DNA of 64,000 bases from Pseudolabrys sp. (GCA_026125895.1 JAHCKG010000002.1:186001-250000), one strand, 5' to 3'. Positions 46,674 to 56,664 are shown, counted from the stretch's first letter. Made by a program: numbers and translations. Notes: a model not told the origin generated them from the sequence alone.

Positions 46674-46979
46674 ATGACAGTCACCTGCTGCATTCGATAC
46701 GTGCTCGATCCGTTCAAACGGGATGCGTTCGAGGAATATGCCCGCCGCTGGCTCACCATCATTCCGCAGAGCGGCGGCAATCTGATCGGCTATTTCATGC
46801 CGCACGAAGGCACCAACAATATCGCGATCGCGCTGGTCTCATTCGAGAGCCTTGCCGCCTACGAGAGCTACCGCGCCAGACTGAAAGTCGATGCCGAGGC
46901 GCTGGCGAATTTCGCCTTCGCCGAGCGCGAACGTTTCATTCTCAGCGAGGAGCGCACCTTCCTGCGCCCGGTCGGCTGA
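46674..46979 (+). CDS. NIPSNAP-family protein
   Basis: 101 residues. VTCCIRYVLDPFKRDAFEEYARRW, GGNLIGYFMPHEGTNNIAIALVSFESLAAYESYRA is the ferredoxin-like NIPSNAP/dimeric alpha-beta barrel pattern. These small proteins dimerise; their role is mostly unknown. GGAG precedes the ATG. Its stop is directly next to the converging aminotransferase gene stop. Confidence 0.82.
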   Translation: MTVTCCIRYVLDPFKRDAFEEYARRWLTIIPQSGGNLIGYFMPHEGTNNIAIALVSFESLAAYESYRARLKVDAEALANFAFAERERFILSEERTFLRPVG

Positions 46980-48152
46980 TCAGCCCTTGAGCCACGCTCC
47001 GATGCGCTTCACGGCTTCCTGCATCTCGGCGGCGGAGCCAGCGTAGCAGAAGCGCACGAAGTTGTGGCCGTTGACCGGATCGAAATCGATGCCCGGCGTC
47101 GCCGCGACATCGGCTTCGCTCAGCATGCGCTTGGCGAAGTCGAGGCTGTCGTTGGAGAAGCGCGAGATGTCGGCATAGAGATAGAACCCGCCATCGACGG
47201 GCAGGAATTTGTCGAGCCCGGCTTGCGGCAAACCTTCGGTGAGGATGCGGCGGTTCTCCTCATAGGCGTGCTTGACCGCCTCCATCTCGGCGCGGCCGTC
47301 GAAGGCGGCTTCCGCCGCGATCTGCGACAGCGCCGGCACCGAGATGGCGAAGTTCTGTTGCAGTCGCTCGACCGAGCGCGTCAGCGCCTCCGGCATCACC
47401 AGCCAGCCGACGCGCCAGCCGGTCATGCAGAAGTACTTCGAGAACGAGTTGATAATCACCGCGCGGTCCGACAGTTTCGCCGCCGTCTCCGCGGCGAAGG
47501 CATAGTCGAGCCCGTGATAGATCTCGTCGGAGATCACCTTGATGCCTTCGGCTTCCGCCGTCGCGATCAGCCGCGCCAGCGATTGCGCATCCATCATGGT
47601 GCCGGTCGGATTGGCCGGGCTCGCCACCAAGAGGCCTTTCAGCGGCGCCTTGCGGTGCGCCTCGATCAGCGCCTCTGGCGAGATCACCCAGCGCGTTTCC
47701 GCCGAAGTTTCGATCAGCACCGGCTCGCAGCCGAGTGCGGTCAGGATGTGCCGGTATGGCGGATAACCCGGATTGGCGAGCGCCACCCGGTCGCCAGGTT
47801 CAAACAGCGTCAGGAACGCCAGCATGAAGCCGCCGGACGAGCCGGTCGTGACGACCACCCGCCCCGGATCGAGGTCGAGCCCGTAGGTGTCGGCGTAATG
47901 CCGCGCGATGCGGGCGCGCAGCGAGGGCATGCCGAGCGCTTCGGTATAGGCGATCCGATTTTTCAGTGCCGCCCGTGCCGCGTCTAACGCGGTTTTCGGC
48001 GCCGGCTGGAACGGCTGCCCGACCTCCATATGGATGACGTGGCGCCCTTCCGCCTCGGCCCGCGCCGCCGCCGCCATGACATCCATGACGATGAAGGGCG
48101 GCACGTCGCTGCGCCGGGAGGGAGAAAGCAGCAGTTTGGCCTTGTCGAGCAT
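46980..48152 (-). CDS. class I/II pyridoxal-phosphate aminotransferase
   Basis: 390 residues from the ATG at 48152. VEVGQP-like HMEVGQPF, GSSGGFMLAFL, NPGYPPYRHIL, ASPANPTGTMMD, DEIYHGLDY and the PLP lysine in NSFSKYFCMTGWRVGW are all present; the final arginine for the carboxylate is in FVRFCYAG. It transfers amino groups between an amino acid and 2-oxo acid. The group includes aspartate and aromatic aminotransferases; which substrate is not clear. A longer reading to 48206 is less likely. It is divergent from the M48 protease gene. Confidence 0.88.
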   Translation of the reverse strand: MLDKAKLLLSPSRRSDVPPFIVMDVMAAAARAEAEGRHVIHMEVGQPFQPAPKTALDAARAALKNRIAYTEALGMPSLRARIARHYADTYGLDLDPGRVVVTTGSSGGFMLAFLTLFEPGDRVALANPGYPPYRHILTALGCEPVLIETSAETRWVISPEALIEAHRKAPLKGLLVASPANPTGTMMDAQSLARLIATAEAEGIKVISDEIYHGLDYAFAAETAAKLSDRAVIINSFSKYFCMTGWRVGWLVMPEALTRSVERLQQNFAISVPALSQIAAEAAFDGRAEMEAVKHAYEENRRILTEGLPQAGLDKFLPVDGGFYLYADISRFSNDSLDFAKRMLSEADVAATPGIDFDPVNGHNFVRFCYAGSAAEMQEAVKRIGAWLKG

Positions 48153-48384
48153 GTCGGTATTCCTGAGACGTCTTGCCGGGGCCGCCCCGCCCCGCTGCTG
48201 CCGCATTCAAAGGGTTGCGTGGATCGCGAGCTTGGCGGCGACTCGCGTGCCCATCTCGCCAATTCGTGATGGCCCATAGCCGCCGGGAACGGCCGGGTTC
48301 GCGTTGACCGCGCTTGCCGGCCTCTCCTAAGTTCCGCGCCAGCCACGGGGATGCGCCGAACCGGCGACGAGCAACGTTTTGACC

Positions 48385-49800
48385 ATGGAATTGACGGGCC
48401 TACCTAACAGGAGCGACTGCGCGACGCCAGCCACGGGCCGGCGCGGATTCGTCCGCGCGCTCGGCTTCGTCGCCGCGGCGACCGCCGCCCTGCTCGTCGG
48501 CCCGCTGGCGCCGGCGCAGGCACAGAACCGCGGCCTGCCGGTCATCCGCGACACCGAGATCGAGAGCCTGCTGCGCGACTACGCGACGCCGGTGCTGCGC
48601 GCCGCCGGCCTTGCCAAGCAGAACGTCCGCGTCGTCGTACTCAACGACCGCGCCTTCAACGCCTTCGTCATGGACGGTCGCCACATCTTCATCAATGCCG
48701 GCGCGCTGTTCGACGCCAAGACGCCGAACGAGATCATCGGCGTGTTCGCCCACGAGACCGGCCATCTCGCCGGCGGTCACCTGCAGCGCCTGCGCGAACA
48801 ATTGTCGCGCGCGCAGACCGCCTCGATCATCGGCCTGTTGCTGGGCGCCGGCGCGGCGGTCGCCGGCGGCGCCAATGCCGGTGCCGCCGCGATCATGGCG
48901 CCGCAGGCCGCGATCCAGCGCTCGCTGCTGGCTTACGTGCGCACGCAGGAAGATCAGGCCGACCATGCCGGCGTGAAATTTCTCACCGCCACCCATCAGT
49001 CGGCGCGCGGCATGCTCGAACTGTTCAAGCGGCTGAGCAACGAGTCGCTGTTCAACTCGCGCTATGTCGATCCCTACCTGCAAACCCATCCGATGCCGGC
49101 CGAGCGCATCGCGGCGCTGGAGCAAGTCGCCAAGACGAGCCCCTATTTCGACGCCAAGGATCCGCCGGCGCTGCAGGCGCGCCACGACATGATGCGCGCC
49201 AAGCTCGCCGGCTTCCTCGACCGGCCCGAAACCGTGGCCCGCCGCTATCCGGCCAGCGACAGCAGCCTGCCCGCGCGCTACGCCCGCGCCATCGTCGCCT
49301 ATCGCCGCGCCGACATCCGCAACGCCATCGCCCAGATCGACGGCCTGATCCAGACGCAGCCGGGCAATCCCTATTTCCAGGAGCTCAAGGGTCAGGCCTT
49401 GCTCGAGGCCGGCCGCGCCAGCGAGGCGATCGGCCCGTTGCGCCATGCCGCCCGCCTGTCCAACAGCGCGCCGCTGATCCAGGTCATGCTGGCGCAGGCG
49501 CTGATCAACAGCAGCGGCAAGCAAGGCGCCGAAGAAGCCGTCGGCCTGCTCAATTCGGCGCTGGCCCGGGAGCCGAACATTCCGGAAGCTTATGACCAGC
49601 TTGCCATGGCCTATGGCCGCCAGGGCGACCTCGGCCGGGCCGATCTTGCCGCGGCGCAAGCTGCCCTTAACCGCGGTGATTTAATGACAGCCCGGCAGAT
49701 CGCCGCGCGCGCCAAGGGACGCCTGCCGGTCGGCTCGCCGCCCTGGGTGCAGGCCAACGACATCACCGACAAACCGCAACCCGCTAATGCCCGCAACTGA
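48385..49800 (+). CDS. M48-family periplasmic metalloprotease with TPRs (BepA/YfgC-like)
   Basis: 471 residues. An N-terminal signal (FVRALGFVAAATAALLVGPLAPAQA) is preceded by a basic RR, so Sec or Tat export is possible. HETGH (about residue 123) is the zinc motif and EDQADHAGV holds the third ligand. The C-terminal half has TPR-like repeats (ELKGQALLEAGRASEAIGPLR). BepA processes outer-membrane proteins such as LptD. The ATG at 48385 follows a TTG at 48379. dsbA follows after 22 bp, so one operon for envelope folding. Confidence 0.88.
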   Translation: MELTGLPNRSDCATPATGRRGFVRALGFVAAATAALLVGPLAPAQAQNRGLPVIRDTEIESLLRDYATPVLRAAGLAKQNVRVVVLNDRAFNAFVMDGRHIFINAGALFDAKTPNEIIGVFAHETGHLAGGHLQRLREQLSRAQTASIIGLLLGAGAAVAGGANAGAAAIMAPQAAIQRSLLAYVRTQEDQADHAGVKFLTATHQSARGMLELFKRLSNESLFNSRYVDPYLQTHPMPAERIAALEQVAKTSPYFDAKDPPALQARHDMMRAKLAGFLDRPETVARRYPASDSSLPARYARAIVAYRRADIRNAIAQIDGLIQTQPGNPYFQELKGQALLEAGRASEAIGPLRHAARLSNSAPLIQVMLAQALINSSGKQGAEEAVGLLNSALAREPNIPEAYDQLAMAYGRQGDLGRADLAAAQAALNRGDLMTARQIAARAKGRLPVGSPPWVQANDITDKPQPANARN

Positions 49801-49822
49801 ACACCGACAAGGACGCTTTCCC

Positions 49823-50587
49823 ATGACCACCAAACTGCGCATCGCCGCCGTCGGCGCCGCCCTCATGGCTTCGGCGCTGATGCAAAGCGCCTCGGCGGCC
49901 GAGTTCTCGTCCACCCAGCGCGACGAGATCGGCACCATCGTCCGCGAGTATCTCATCGCCCACCCTGAAGTGCTGCAGGAGGCGATGGCCGAACTCGACA
50001 AGCGCCAGCAGGCCGCCGAGAGCGAGAAGCATCAGGCCGCGGTGAAGGACAACGCGAAGGCGCTGTTCTCCTCGCCCAACCAGGTGACGCTCGGCAATCC
50101 GAAGGGTGACGTCACCTTCGTCGAGTTCTTCGATTACAACTGCGGCTACTGCAAGCACGCCATGAACGACATGCTGGCGCTGCTCAAGGATCCGAACCTG
50201 AAAGTGGTGCTCAAGGAATTCCCGGTGCTCGGGCCGGGCTCCGTCGAAGCCGCGCAGGTCGCCGTCGCCGTGCGCATGCAGGATCCGACCGGCCAGAAGT
50301 ATCTCGACTTCCACCAGAAGCTGCTCGGCGGCCGCGGCCAGGCCGACAAGTCGCACGCCATGGCCGCCGCGAAGGCCGCCGGTCTCGATATGGCGCGACT
50401 GGAGAAGGATATGGCGAGCCCCGAGGTGAAGACCACCTTGCAGGAGAACTTCAAGCTCGCTGAGGCGCTCGGCATGAACGGCACGCCGAGCTACGTGATC
50501 GGCGACGCCGTCGTCGTCGGCGCCGTTGGCCTCGATGCGCTCAAGCAGAAGGTCAACACCGCGCGCTGCGGCAAGGCGACCTGCTGA
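49823..50587 (+). CDS. DsbA-family thiol:disulfide oxidoreductase
   Basis: 254 residues. The signal peptide is MTTKLRIAAVGAALMASALMQSASAA. A helical N-terminal extension precedes a DsbA-like domain with active site CGYC in FFDYNCGYCKHA (about residue 108) and the cis-proline in NGTPSYVIGD. CGYC with a FxExFDYNC lead is typical of the ScsC/BdbD-like group rather than classical DsbA (CPHC). Two cysteines at the C-terminus (ARCGKATC) are extra. It oxidises or isomerises disulfides in the periplasm. A strong terminator follows. Confidence 0.9.
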   Translation: MTTKLRIAAVGAALMASALMQSASAAEFSSTQRDEIGTIVREYLIAHPEVLQEAMAELDKRQQAAESEKHQAAVKDNAKALFSSPNQVTLGNPKGDVTFVEFFDYNCGYCKHAMNDMLALLKDPNLKVVLKEFPVLGPGSVEAAQVAVAVRMQDPTGQKYLDFHQKLLGGRGQADKSHAMAAAKAAGLDMARLEKDMASPEVKTTLQENFKLAEALGMNGTPSYVIGDAVVVGAVGLDALKQKVNTARCGKATC

Positions 50588-50613
50588 GCCGTCCGCAACG
50601 CCCGTCATCAGGA

Positions 50614-50645
50614 AAGAGGCGCACAGGCCGTGCGCCTCTTTTTTT
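50614..50645 (+). terminator. rho-independent terminator of the M48-dsbA unit
   Basis: AAGAGGCGCAC (50614-50624) and GTGCGCCTCTT (50630-50640) are perfect 11-bp arms with loop AGGCC, followed by a run of seven Ts ending at 50645. It begins 27 bp after the dsbA stop. Confidence 0.95.
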
Positions 50646-50737
50646 GTAGCTGGGGACCGAATAAGCAGCCTTGAATGCCACCGCGACCTGGCGTCTGATC
50701 GCCGCGGGGCGACGGAGTGCCGACAGGGAGCGCAGCC

Positions 50738-51547
50738 ATGGCTGGCAGCGACGCCGTCTTTTCCGGTTCGATCCCCGACATGTACGACCGCCTGATGGTG
50801 CCGCTCATCTTCCAGCCCTACGCTGAAGATGTCGCACGGCGGGCGGCGCAGGCGCGGCCCGAGGCCGTTCTCGAAATTGCCGCCGGCACCGGCGCGGTGA
50901 CGCGAGCGCTCAGCCGGACTCTTGGCGAGGCGCGCATCGTCGCCACGGACCTCAATCAACCTATGCTGGATTTCGCCCGCGCGCATCATCCGCAGGCCGA
51001 TCGCATTGCATGGCGACAAGCCGATGCGCTCGCCTTGCCGTTCGACGACCGCAGCTTCGACGTCGTCGTCTGCCAGTTCGGCGCGATGTTCTTCCCCGAT
51101 AAGGTCAAGGGCTATCGCGAGGCGCGCCGCGTGCTTCGGCCCGGCGGAGTTTACTTGTTCAACGTGTGGGACCGCATCGAGGAAAACGCCTTCGCCGATG
51201 TCATCACCAACGCGCTGGCCACCGTCTATCCCGGCGATCCGCCGCGCTTTCTGGCGCGCACGCCCCACGGCTATCACGACACGGCACAGATCGAGCGCGA
51301 ATTGCGCGCCGCCGGCTTCGACGACCTGCGGTGCGATGCCGTCGATGCGATCAGCCGGTCCGCGTCGGCACGCGATCCGGCCATCGCCTATTGCCACGGC
51401 ACGCCGCTGCGCAACGAGATCGAAGCGCGCGATCCGGATGGTCTTGGCCGTGCGACAAACACCGCGGAAGCGGCCTTGCAGCGCGAATTCGGCGCCGGAG
51501 CGATCGAAGGCCCCATCCGCGCCTACGTGTTTTCCGCGCGATTCTGA
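50738..51547 (+). CDS. SAM-dependent methyltransferase (UbiE/class I type)
   Basis: 269 residues. VLEIAAGTGAVTRALS is SAM motif I, VATDLNQPMLDFA motif II, QADALALPFDDRSFDVVVCQFGAMFFPD the post-II region, and RRVLRPGG the usual helix end. This is the UbiE-like class I methyltransferase pattern; the substrate is unknown. ATG at 50738 with AGGGAG upstream. The ybdK gene follows after 123 bp. Confidence 0.85.
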   Translation: MAGSDAVFSGSIPDMYDRLMVPLIFQPYAEDVARRAAQARPEAVLEIAAGTGAVTRALSRTLGEARIVATDLNQPMLDFARAHHPQADRIAWRQADALALPFDDRSFDVVVCQFGAMFFPDKVKGYREARRVLRPGGVYLFNVWDRIEENAFADVITNALATVYPGDPPRFLARTPHGYHDTAQIERELRAAGFDDLRCDAVDAISRSASARDPAIAYCHGTPLRNEIEARDPDGLGRATNTAEAALQREFGAGAIEGPIRAYVFSARF

Positions 51548-51636
51548 CGCGGGCAGCCGCCGCGCTGCGGCAATCGGCTCGTGCACAACCGGACCGCGCG
51601 GCACCGCGGCCGGCAATTTTGCATATACTTCGCGCG

Positions 51637-51661
51637 GGAACCCGGGGCACCTGAAGGGGTT
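51637..51661 (+). promoter_or_regulatory. weak candidate EcfG promoter before ybdK
   Basis: GGAAC (51637-51641), 16 bp, GGTT (51658-51661). It has the same match as the site at 41173-41197, but its -10 is only nine bases from the ATG, so the transcript would have almost no leader. It may be chance in GC-rich DNA. Confidence 0.25.
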
Positions 51662-51670
51662 ATCGGGCGC

Positions 51671-52807
51671 ATGTATACGATCGGACTGGAAGAGGAATTC
51701 TTCGTTTTCGACGCCGCGACCCGCCGCGCCGTGCGCCGGCTGGACAAGCGCTTTCTGGCGCGGCTGACCGAAACGCTCGGCGACAGCATCTCGACTGAAA
51801 TGCTGCAGTCGCAGATCGAGATCGTCACGCCGCCTTGCGAGACCATGATCGAGGCGCGCGCCCATCTGCGCCGCCTGCGCCAGACCGTCGGCGATGCCGC
51901 CGCGGCGCGCGGCCTCGGCGTCGCGGCGATGGGCACGTTTCCGCTCGCCTTCTGGCCGGAGATGATGCCGACCGAGAAGGCGCGCTACGGCGCCATCATG
52001 GACGATCTGCAGATGATCGGCTCGCGCAACATGATGTGCGGCATGCACGTCCATGTCGCGGTGCCGGATCTCGACCAGCGCGTCGATCTGATGATGCGGC
52101 TGACGGCCTACCTGCCGCTCATCCTCGCGCTGTCGGCGTCCTCGCCGTTCTGGCAGGGTCACCTCACCGGCCTCGCCGCCTATCGGCTCGCCGCTTACGA
52201 CGAACTACCGCGCACCGGTTTGCCCGAGCTGTTCCGTACCAATGAGGATTACGACGAATACATCGCCGCGCTGGTCGGCGCCGGCATCATTCCCGACGCC
52301 AGCTACATCTGGTGGGCGATCCGTCCGTCGGTCGGCCATCCGACCATCGAATTGCGCGTCGCCGACAGTTGCACGCGCGTCGAGGACGCCATCGCCATCG
52401 CCGCGCTGTTCCGTTGTCTGGTGCGCGCGCTCGACCGCAACCGCGATCTCAATGCCGGCTTCGATCGCGTCGGCCGCGCCATCACCGTCGAGAACAAGTG
52501 GCATGCGCAGCGCTACGGCATCGGCGCCACCTTCGTCGATCCGTTCTCGCGCGCGCCGCTCACGATCGACCAGTGGCTCGACCAGGTCCGCGACATGATC
52601 GAACCGGAAGTCGAGGCCTTCGGCTGCCAGAGCGAGATCGACCATCTGGCCCACATCGTCGCCAGCGGCACCAGCGCCGACCGCCAGATCGAGATCTTCA
52701 AGCAGGCGACCGGCGCCGGACGCCGCCGCCTCAGCGCCATCAAGGACGTCATCGACTGGGCCGCGGCCGAGACCTTGGCCGCCGACGATCTCGCCAGCGC
52801 CGCCTGA
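51671..52807 (+). CDS. ybdK: carboxylate-amine ligase, YbdK/GCS2 family
   Basis: 378 residues. TIGLEEEFFVFD holds the magnesium-binding glutamates, EMLQSQIEIVTPPC, GMHVHVAVPD and RVADSCTRVEDA follow the glutamate-cysteine ligase 2 pattern. YbdK has weak gamma-glutamylcysteine synthase activity; the true substrate is uncertain. ATG at 51671. A GGAAC-N16-GGTT string at 51637-51661 resembles an EcfG promoter and would give a near-leaderless transcript. Confidence 0.85.
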   Translation: MYTIGLEEEFFVFDAATRRAVRRLDKRFLARLTETLGDSISTEMLQSQIEIVTPPCETMIEARAHLRRLRQTVGDAAAARGLGVAAMGTFPLAFWPEMMPTEKARYGAIMDDLQMIGSRNMMCGMHVHVAVPDLDQRVDLMMRLTAYLPLILALSASSPFWQGHLTGLAAYRLAAYDELPRTGLPELFRTNEDYDEYIAALVGAGIIPDASYIWWAIRPSVGHPTIELRVADSCTRVEDAIAIAALFRCLVRALDRNRDLNAGFDRVGRAITVENKWHAQRYGIGATFVDPFSRAPLTIDQWLDQVRDMIEPEVEAFGCQSEIDHLAHIVASGTSADRQIEIFKQATGAGRRRLSAIKDVIDWAAAETLAADDLASAA

Positions 52808-52922
52808 AACGCCGGTTCGGGCGTCATCCCTTAACGAGGGGTTTACGACAGCCGCGCTAGACACGGGCTGAAGCGGCGCGCCCTCGCGCGGCCGCGCCCC
52901 TTGCAAGCCCGGCGGGCCCCTC

Positions 52923-53996
52923 ATGACCGTGCAGGACCTCGGCCGCCTGCGGCCGGCCCCGGCGATCCGTTCGACGATGACCGGCGCCGCGCTCGCCGCA
53001 ATCGTCTCGGCCGCGCTGTTCGCCATCGTCATGGTGGTCTTCGACCGCGCGGACTATCTGCAATCGGTCGATGCTTCCTGGGGCGTCACCACCGGCCATC
53101 CGGTATGGAAGACGTTCCAGGGCCGCGTGCTCGCGCCTTATTTCATCAAGGCGATGGCCTTGGGGTCGCCGGCTTATTACGTCGCGGCGCACATGGCGTT
53201 CCAGTTCATCGCCGTCGCCCTCGCCGCCTTCCTGTTGTGGCGGCTCGGCCGCAAGATCGGGGGCAACGAACAGAGCGGCGTCTTCGCACTGGCGCTGTTC
53301 GTCATGAGTTTCATCGCGCTGCTGCGCCCGCCCTGCCTCTATAGCTGGGACTTCGTCGATCTCATCGTCTTCACGTTGTTCATCGACTTCGTGCTGTCGA
53401 ACCGCCCGCTGTCATGGTTCATCGGCCTGTTCGCCGTCGCCACCTTCAATCGCGACAGCGCCAACTTCATCGCGCTCTGGCTCATGGCCGAGCCGGTGCT
53501 GCGCGCTCTGCGCCATCGCCTCAAGGACGGCGTCATGCCGGCGCTCGACGGGCGGCGCATGCTGGCCGGTCTCGCCTGCATCGCCGCGGGGCTGATCATC
53601 GCCGAGTTGCTCCGACGCAACCTGCTGGTCGAGGAGATGGCGCCGAAATACTTCCCGGACAATCCGGTGGTGGCCGGCCACCGCTATAACTTCGTGCTGC
53701 CGATCAATATCGAGTACCTGCGGCACTCGCTGTTCAGCCCGACGGCGCTGATGGTGCTGAGCTTCCTCGCCGTCACCGTCTGGCTCGGCGCGGCCTCGGC
53801 GCGGCGCGATCCAGAGCGCGGGCTGCCGCTGTTCGCGGTCGAACTGGCGCTGATCGCGGCGACGCTGGCCTTCGGCATCGTCTACGAGCCGCGCATCTTC
53901 GTGCCGCTGATCCCGTTCCTGGTCGCCTGCGCCGTTCAGATGCGCACCGCCGCGACCACGTCCGGCCGGATTTCTTCCGCCTCATCAATAGCTTAA
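52923..53996 (+). CDS. multi-spanning membrane protein of unknown function
   Basis: 357 residues with about nine hydrophobic segments. Periplasmic-side segments hold KTFQGRVLAPYFIKAMALG and PPCLYSWDFVDLIVFTLFIDF; FNRDSANFIALW lies between later helices. The pattern resembles membrane glycosyltransferase-like or polymerase-like hypothetical proteins, but no catalytic motif was recognised. ATG at 52923 without a strong ribosome site. It lies alone between ybdK and aroQ. Confidence 0.65.
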   Translation: MTVQDLGRLRPAPAIRSTMTGAALAAIVSAALFAIVMVVFDRADYLQSVDASWGVTTGHPVWKTFQGRVLAPYFIKAMALGSPAYYVAAHMAFQFIAVALAAFLLWRLGRKIGGNEQSGVFALALFVMSFIALLRPPCLYSWDFVDLIVFTLFIDFVLSNRPLSWFIGLFAVATFNRDSANFIALWLMAEPVLRALRHRLKDGVMPALDGRRMLAGLACIAAGLIIAELLRRNLLVEEMAPKYFPDNPVVAGHRYNFVLPINIEYLRHSLFSPTALMVLSFLAVTVWLGAASARRDPERGLPLFAVELALIAATLAFGIVYEPRIFVPLIPFLVACAVQMRTAATTSGRISSASSIA

Positions 53997-54024
53997 ATCA
54001 TCCCCAAGCGCGGCGACGGCGGGC

Positions 54025-54053
54025 TTCCCACGGCGGCTTGGGCCACCTATAAA
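54025..54053 (+). promoter_or_regulatory. candidate aroQ-accBC promoter
   Basis: TTCCCA (54025-54030) and TATAAA (54048-54053) are spaced by 17 bp; matches to consensus are four and five of six. Transcription would start near 54060, about 70 bases before aroQ. Confidence 0.35.
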
Positions 54054-54130
54054 GCCTGCCTGTCGAGTAAACGCCTTGCGACGGCCTCGACACCGACTGC
54101 ACCATCAGCCCTGCCGGACCACCTAACGCA

Positions 54131-54583
54131 ATGGCCCAGACCATCTACGTCCTCAACGGACCCAATCTCAACATGCTGGGCGTGCGCGAGCCGGAGAAAT
54201 ACGGCGCGGCGACGCTGGCCGACGTCGAGAAGCTGTGCGGCGAGACAGCCAAGCGCTTCGGCCTCGACATGGTGTTCAGGCAGTCGAATATCGAAGGCGA
54301 GCTGGTCACCATCATTCAGGAAGCGCGCCTGAAGAAGGCCGCCGGCATCGTCATCAACCCGGCCGCCTATACGCACACCTCGGTCGCCATCCTCGATGCG
54401 CTGACGCTCACCGAACTGCCGGTGATCGAGATCCACATCACCAACGTCCACCAGCGCGAACCCTTCCGGCACCACTCCTATGTGTCGAAGGCCGCCAAGG
54501 CGGTCCTCGCCGGCTTCGGCGTCAAAGGCTATGCGCTGGCGATCGAAGGCCTCGCCGACATCATCGGCGCAAAAGAAAAGTAA
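54131..54583 (+). CDS. aroQ: type II 3-dehydroquinate dehydratase
   Basis: 150 residues. [18 protein letters not shown] contains the catalytic arginine R19 and tyrosine Y24; [23 protein letters not shown] and [17 protein letters not shown] with H102 complete the dodecameric type II active site. It turns 3-dehydroquinate to 3-dehydroshikimate in aromatic amino-acid synthesis. accB follows after 66 bp; the aroQ-accB-accC order is common in alphaproteobacteria. Confidence 0.96.
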   Translation: MAQTIYVLNGPNLNMLGVREPEKYGAATLADVEKLCGETAKRFGLDMVFRQSNIEGELVTIIQEARLKKAAGIVINPAAYTHTSVAILDALTLTELPVIEIHITNVHQREPFRHHSYVSKAAKAVLAGFGVKGYALAIEGLADIIGAKEK

Positions 54584-54649
54584 GACATCTCACGCTATGC
54601 GTCTGCCCGGCCGCGCCGGCATCGCGCACACAACGTCGGAACCGTTTGA

Positions 54650-55117
54650 ATGGCAAAACCGCCGAAACCCACCCTCGTCGACCGCGAACTCATTCAGGAG
54701 CTGTCCAAGCTCCTCGACGAGACCGGCCTGACCGAGATCGAAATCGAGCAGGACGGCCAGCGCATTCGCGTCGCCCGCGGCAGCGTCGCGGTGGCCGCAG
54801 CGCCGGCGCCGGTCGCGCGCGCCGCTGCCGCGCCGCAGCCGGTCGGCGAATCCACGTCGAAGCCGATGGATGCCGCCAAGCATCCCGGCGTCGTCAACTC
54901 GCCGATGGTCGGCACCGCCTATATGGCGCCGGAGCCCGGCGCCCGTCCCTTCATCGAGGTCGGCACCAAGGTGAAGGCCGGCGACACGCTGCTGATCATC
55001 GAAGCGATGAAGACCATGAACCAGATCCCGGCGCCGCGCGGCGGCACCGTGACGCAGATCCTGTGCGAAGACGGCCAGCCGGTCGAGTTCGGCGAGCCGC
55101 TGGTGATTATTGAGTGA
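54650..55117 (+). CDS. accB: biotin carboxyl carrier protein of acetyl-CoA carboxylase
   Basis: 155 residues. The N-terminal part has the usual helix ([29 protein letters not shown]) and an Ala/Pro-rich linker. The C-terminal biotinyl domain holds EAMKTMN with biotin lysine K121, and the family thumb region ([15 protein letters not shown]). It carries carboxybiotin from AccC to AccAD in fatty-acid synthesis. A palindromic element separates it from accC. Confidence 0.96.
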   Translation: MAKPPKPTLVDRELIQELSKLLDETGLTEIEIEQDGQRIRVARGSVAVAAAPAPVARAAAAPQPVGESTSKPMDAAKHPGVVNSPMVGTAYMAPEPGARPFIEVGTKVKAGDTLLIIEAMKTMNQIPAPRGGTVTQILCEDGQPVEFGEPLVIIE

Positions 55118-55139
55118 GGTGGTGCACGGCCTCACCGCC

Positions 55140-55221
55140 GTCATGCCCGGCCTTGTGCCGGGCATCCACGACTTCCCTTTTGTCCAAGACGTGGATGGCC
55201 GGGACAAGCCCGTCCATGACG
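55140..55221. repeat. inverted repeat between accB and accC
   Basis: The left unit 55140-55170 (GTCATGCCCGGCC ... GGCATCCACG) and the right unit 55191-55221 (CGTGGATGGCC ... CCATGAC) pair over about 31 bp with a few mismatches and a 20-bp spacer. The 'GTCATGGCCGGGCTTGTCCCGGCCATCCACG' type is, from memory, a familiar repeat in Bradyrhizobium-like genomes; the left copy here is a diverged form. It would fold in the accB-accC mRNA. Confidence 0.7.
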
Positions 55222-55242
55222 GCTCGGGAATGAGCGACGCCC

Positions 55243-56613
55243 ATGTTCGATAAAATCCTCATTGCCAATCGCGGCGAGATCGCGCTTCGCGTGCTGCGCG
55301 CCTGCAAGGAGCTCGGCATCAAGACCGTCGCGGTGCACTCCACCGCCGACGCCGACGCCATGCATGTGCGCTTTGCCGACGAGAGCGTCTGCATCGGTCC
55401 GCCCGCAGCAAAAGACTCCTACCTCAACATCCCGGCGATCCTCGCCGCCTGCGAGATCACCGGCGCCGACGCCGTGCATCCGGGCTACGGCTTCCTGTCC
55501 GAGAACGCCCGCTTCGCCGAAATCCTCGCCGACCACGGCCTGCACTTCATCGGCCCCAAGGCCGAGCACATCCGCATCATGGGCGACAAGATCGAAGCCA
55601 AGCGCACCGCCAAGCGCCTCGGCATTCCCGTCGTGCCCGGCTCCGACGGCGGCGTTTCCGACGACGCCGAGGCGGCGCGCGTCGCCAAGGAGATCGGCTT
55701 CCCGGTGCTGATCAAGGCGGCGGCCGGCGGCGGCGGCAAGGGCATGCGCGTCGCGCGCTCTGCCGAAGAACTCGGCACTGCGCTGTCCACCGCGCGCGCG
55801 GAAGCCAAGGCGAATTTCGGCAGCGACGCCGTCTACATCGAGAAGTATCTCGGCAAGCCGCGTCACATCGAGATCCAGGTGCTCGGCGACGGCAAGGGCA
55901 ACGCCATCCATCTCGGCGAGCGCGACTGCTCGCTGCAGCGCCGCCACCAGAAGGTGCTCGAGGAAAGCCCCTCGCCCGCGCTCAACGTCGCGGCGCGCGA
56001 CAAGATCGGCGAGACGGTCGCCAAGGCGATGCGCGAGATCCAGTATCTCGGCGTCGGCACCGTCGAATTCCTCTACGAGGACGGCCAGTTCTATTTCATC
56101 GAAATGAACACGCGCATCCAGGTCGAGCATCCGGTGACCGAGATGATCACCGACATCGACCTGATCTTCGAACAGATCCGCGTCGCCGCCGGCGCCGACC
56201 TGACGATCAAGCAGAGCGACATCCGCTTCCACGGCCATGCCATCGAGTGCCGCATCAATGCGGAAAACCCGGTGTCATTCCGCCCCTCGCCCGGCAGGAT
56301 TCTGCACTATCATCCGCCCGGTGGTCTCGGCGTGCGCATCGACAGTGCGGTCTATCAGGGCTACTCGATCCCGCCTTATTACGACTCGCTGGTCGGCAAG
56401 CTGATCGTGCACGGCAAGACGCGCCAGGAATGCCTGATGCGTCTCAAGCGCGCGCTCGACGAGGTCGTGGTCGACGGCATCGAAACGACGCTGCCGTTGT
56501 TCCGCGCGCTGGTGCGTGAGAACGACATCATCAACGGCGACTATCACATCCACTGGCTGGAACAGTTCCTGGCCCAGGGTGGAATGGAAGAAAGCCAGCC
56601 GCTATCCTCCTGA
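55243..56613 (+). CDS. accC: biotin carboxylase of acetyl-CoA carboxylase
   Basis: 456 residues, ATP-grasp enzyme. [21 protein letters not shown] opens the biotin-carboxylase N-domain; [13 protein letters not shown] is the glycine-rich ATP lid; [31 protein letters not shown] and [11 protein letters not shown] are family signatures including the catalytic lysine/arginine positions. It carboxylates biotin on AccB with ATP and bicarbonate. ATG at 55243. In related genomes aat normally follows soon; here an AHSA1 gene and a signalling cassette come between. Confidence 0.97.
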   Translation: MFDKILIANRGEIALRVLRACKELGIKTVAVHSTADADAMHVRFADESVCIGPPAAKDSYLNIPAILAACEITGADAVHPGYGFLSENARFAEILADHGLHFIGPKAEHIRIMGDKIEAKRTAKRLGIPVVPGSDGGVSDDAEAARVAKEIGFPVLIKAAAGGGGKGMRVARSAEELGTALSTARAEAKANFGSDAVYIEKYLGKPRHIEIQVLGDGKGNAIHLGERDCSLQRRHQKVLEESPSPALNVAARDKIGETVAKAMREIQYLGVGTVEFLYEDGQFYFIEMNTRIQVEHPVTEMITDIDLIFEQIRVAAGADLTIKQSDIRFHGHAIECRINAENPVSFRPSPGRILHYHPPGGLGVRIDSAVYQGYSIPPYYDSLVGKLIVHGKTRQECLMRLKRALDEVVVDGIETTLPLFRALVRENDIINGDYHIHWLEQFLAQGGMEESQPLSS

Positions 56614-56664
56614 CGGACCAGCGCGCCGCCGCAAGGATGGCGCGCCCGTATTGGAGGAATAGTG

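Noticed and set aside
50761-50780. TCCGGTTCGATCCCCGA string that resembles a tRNA T-arm
   Set aside because: It lies in the methyltransferase N-terminal codons and no acceptor, D or anticodon arm can be built around it. No tRNA was found in the window.
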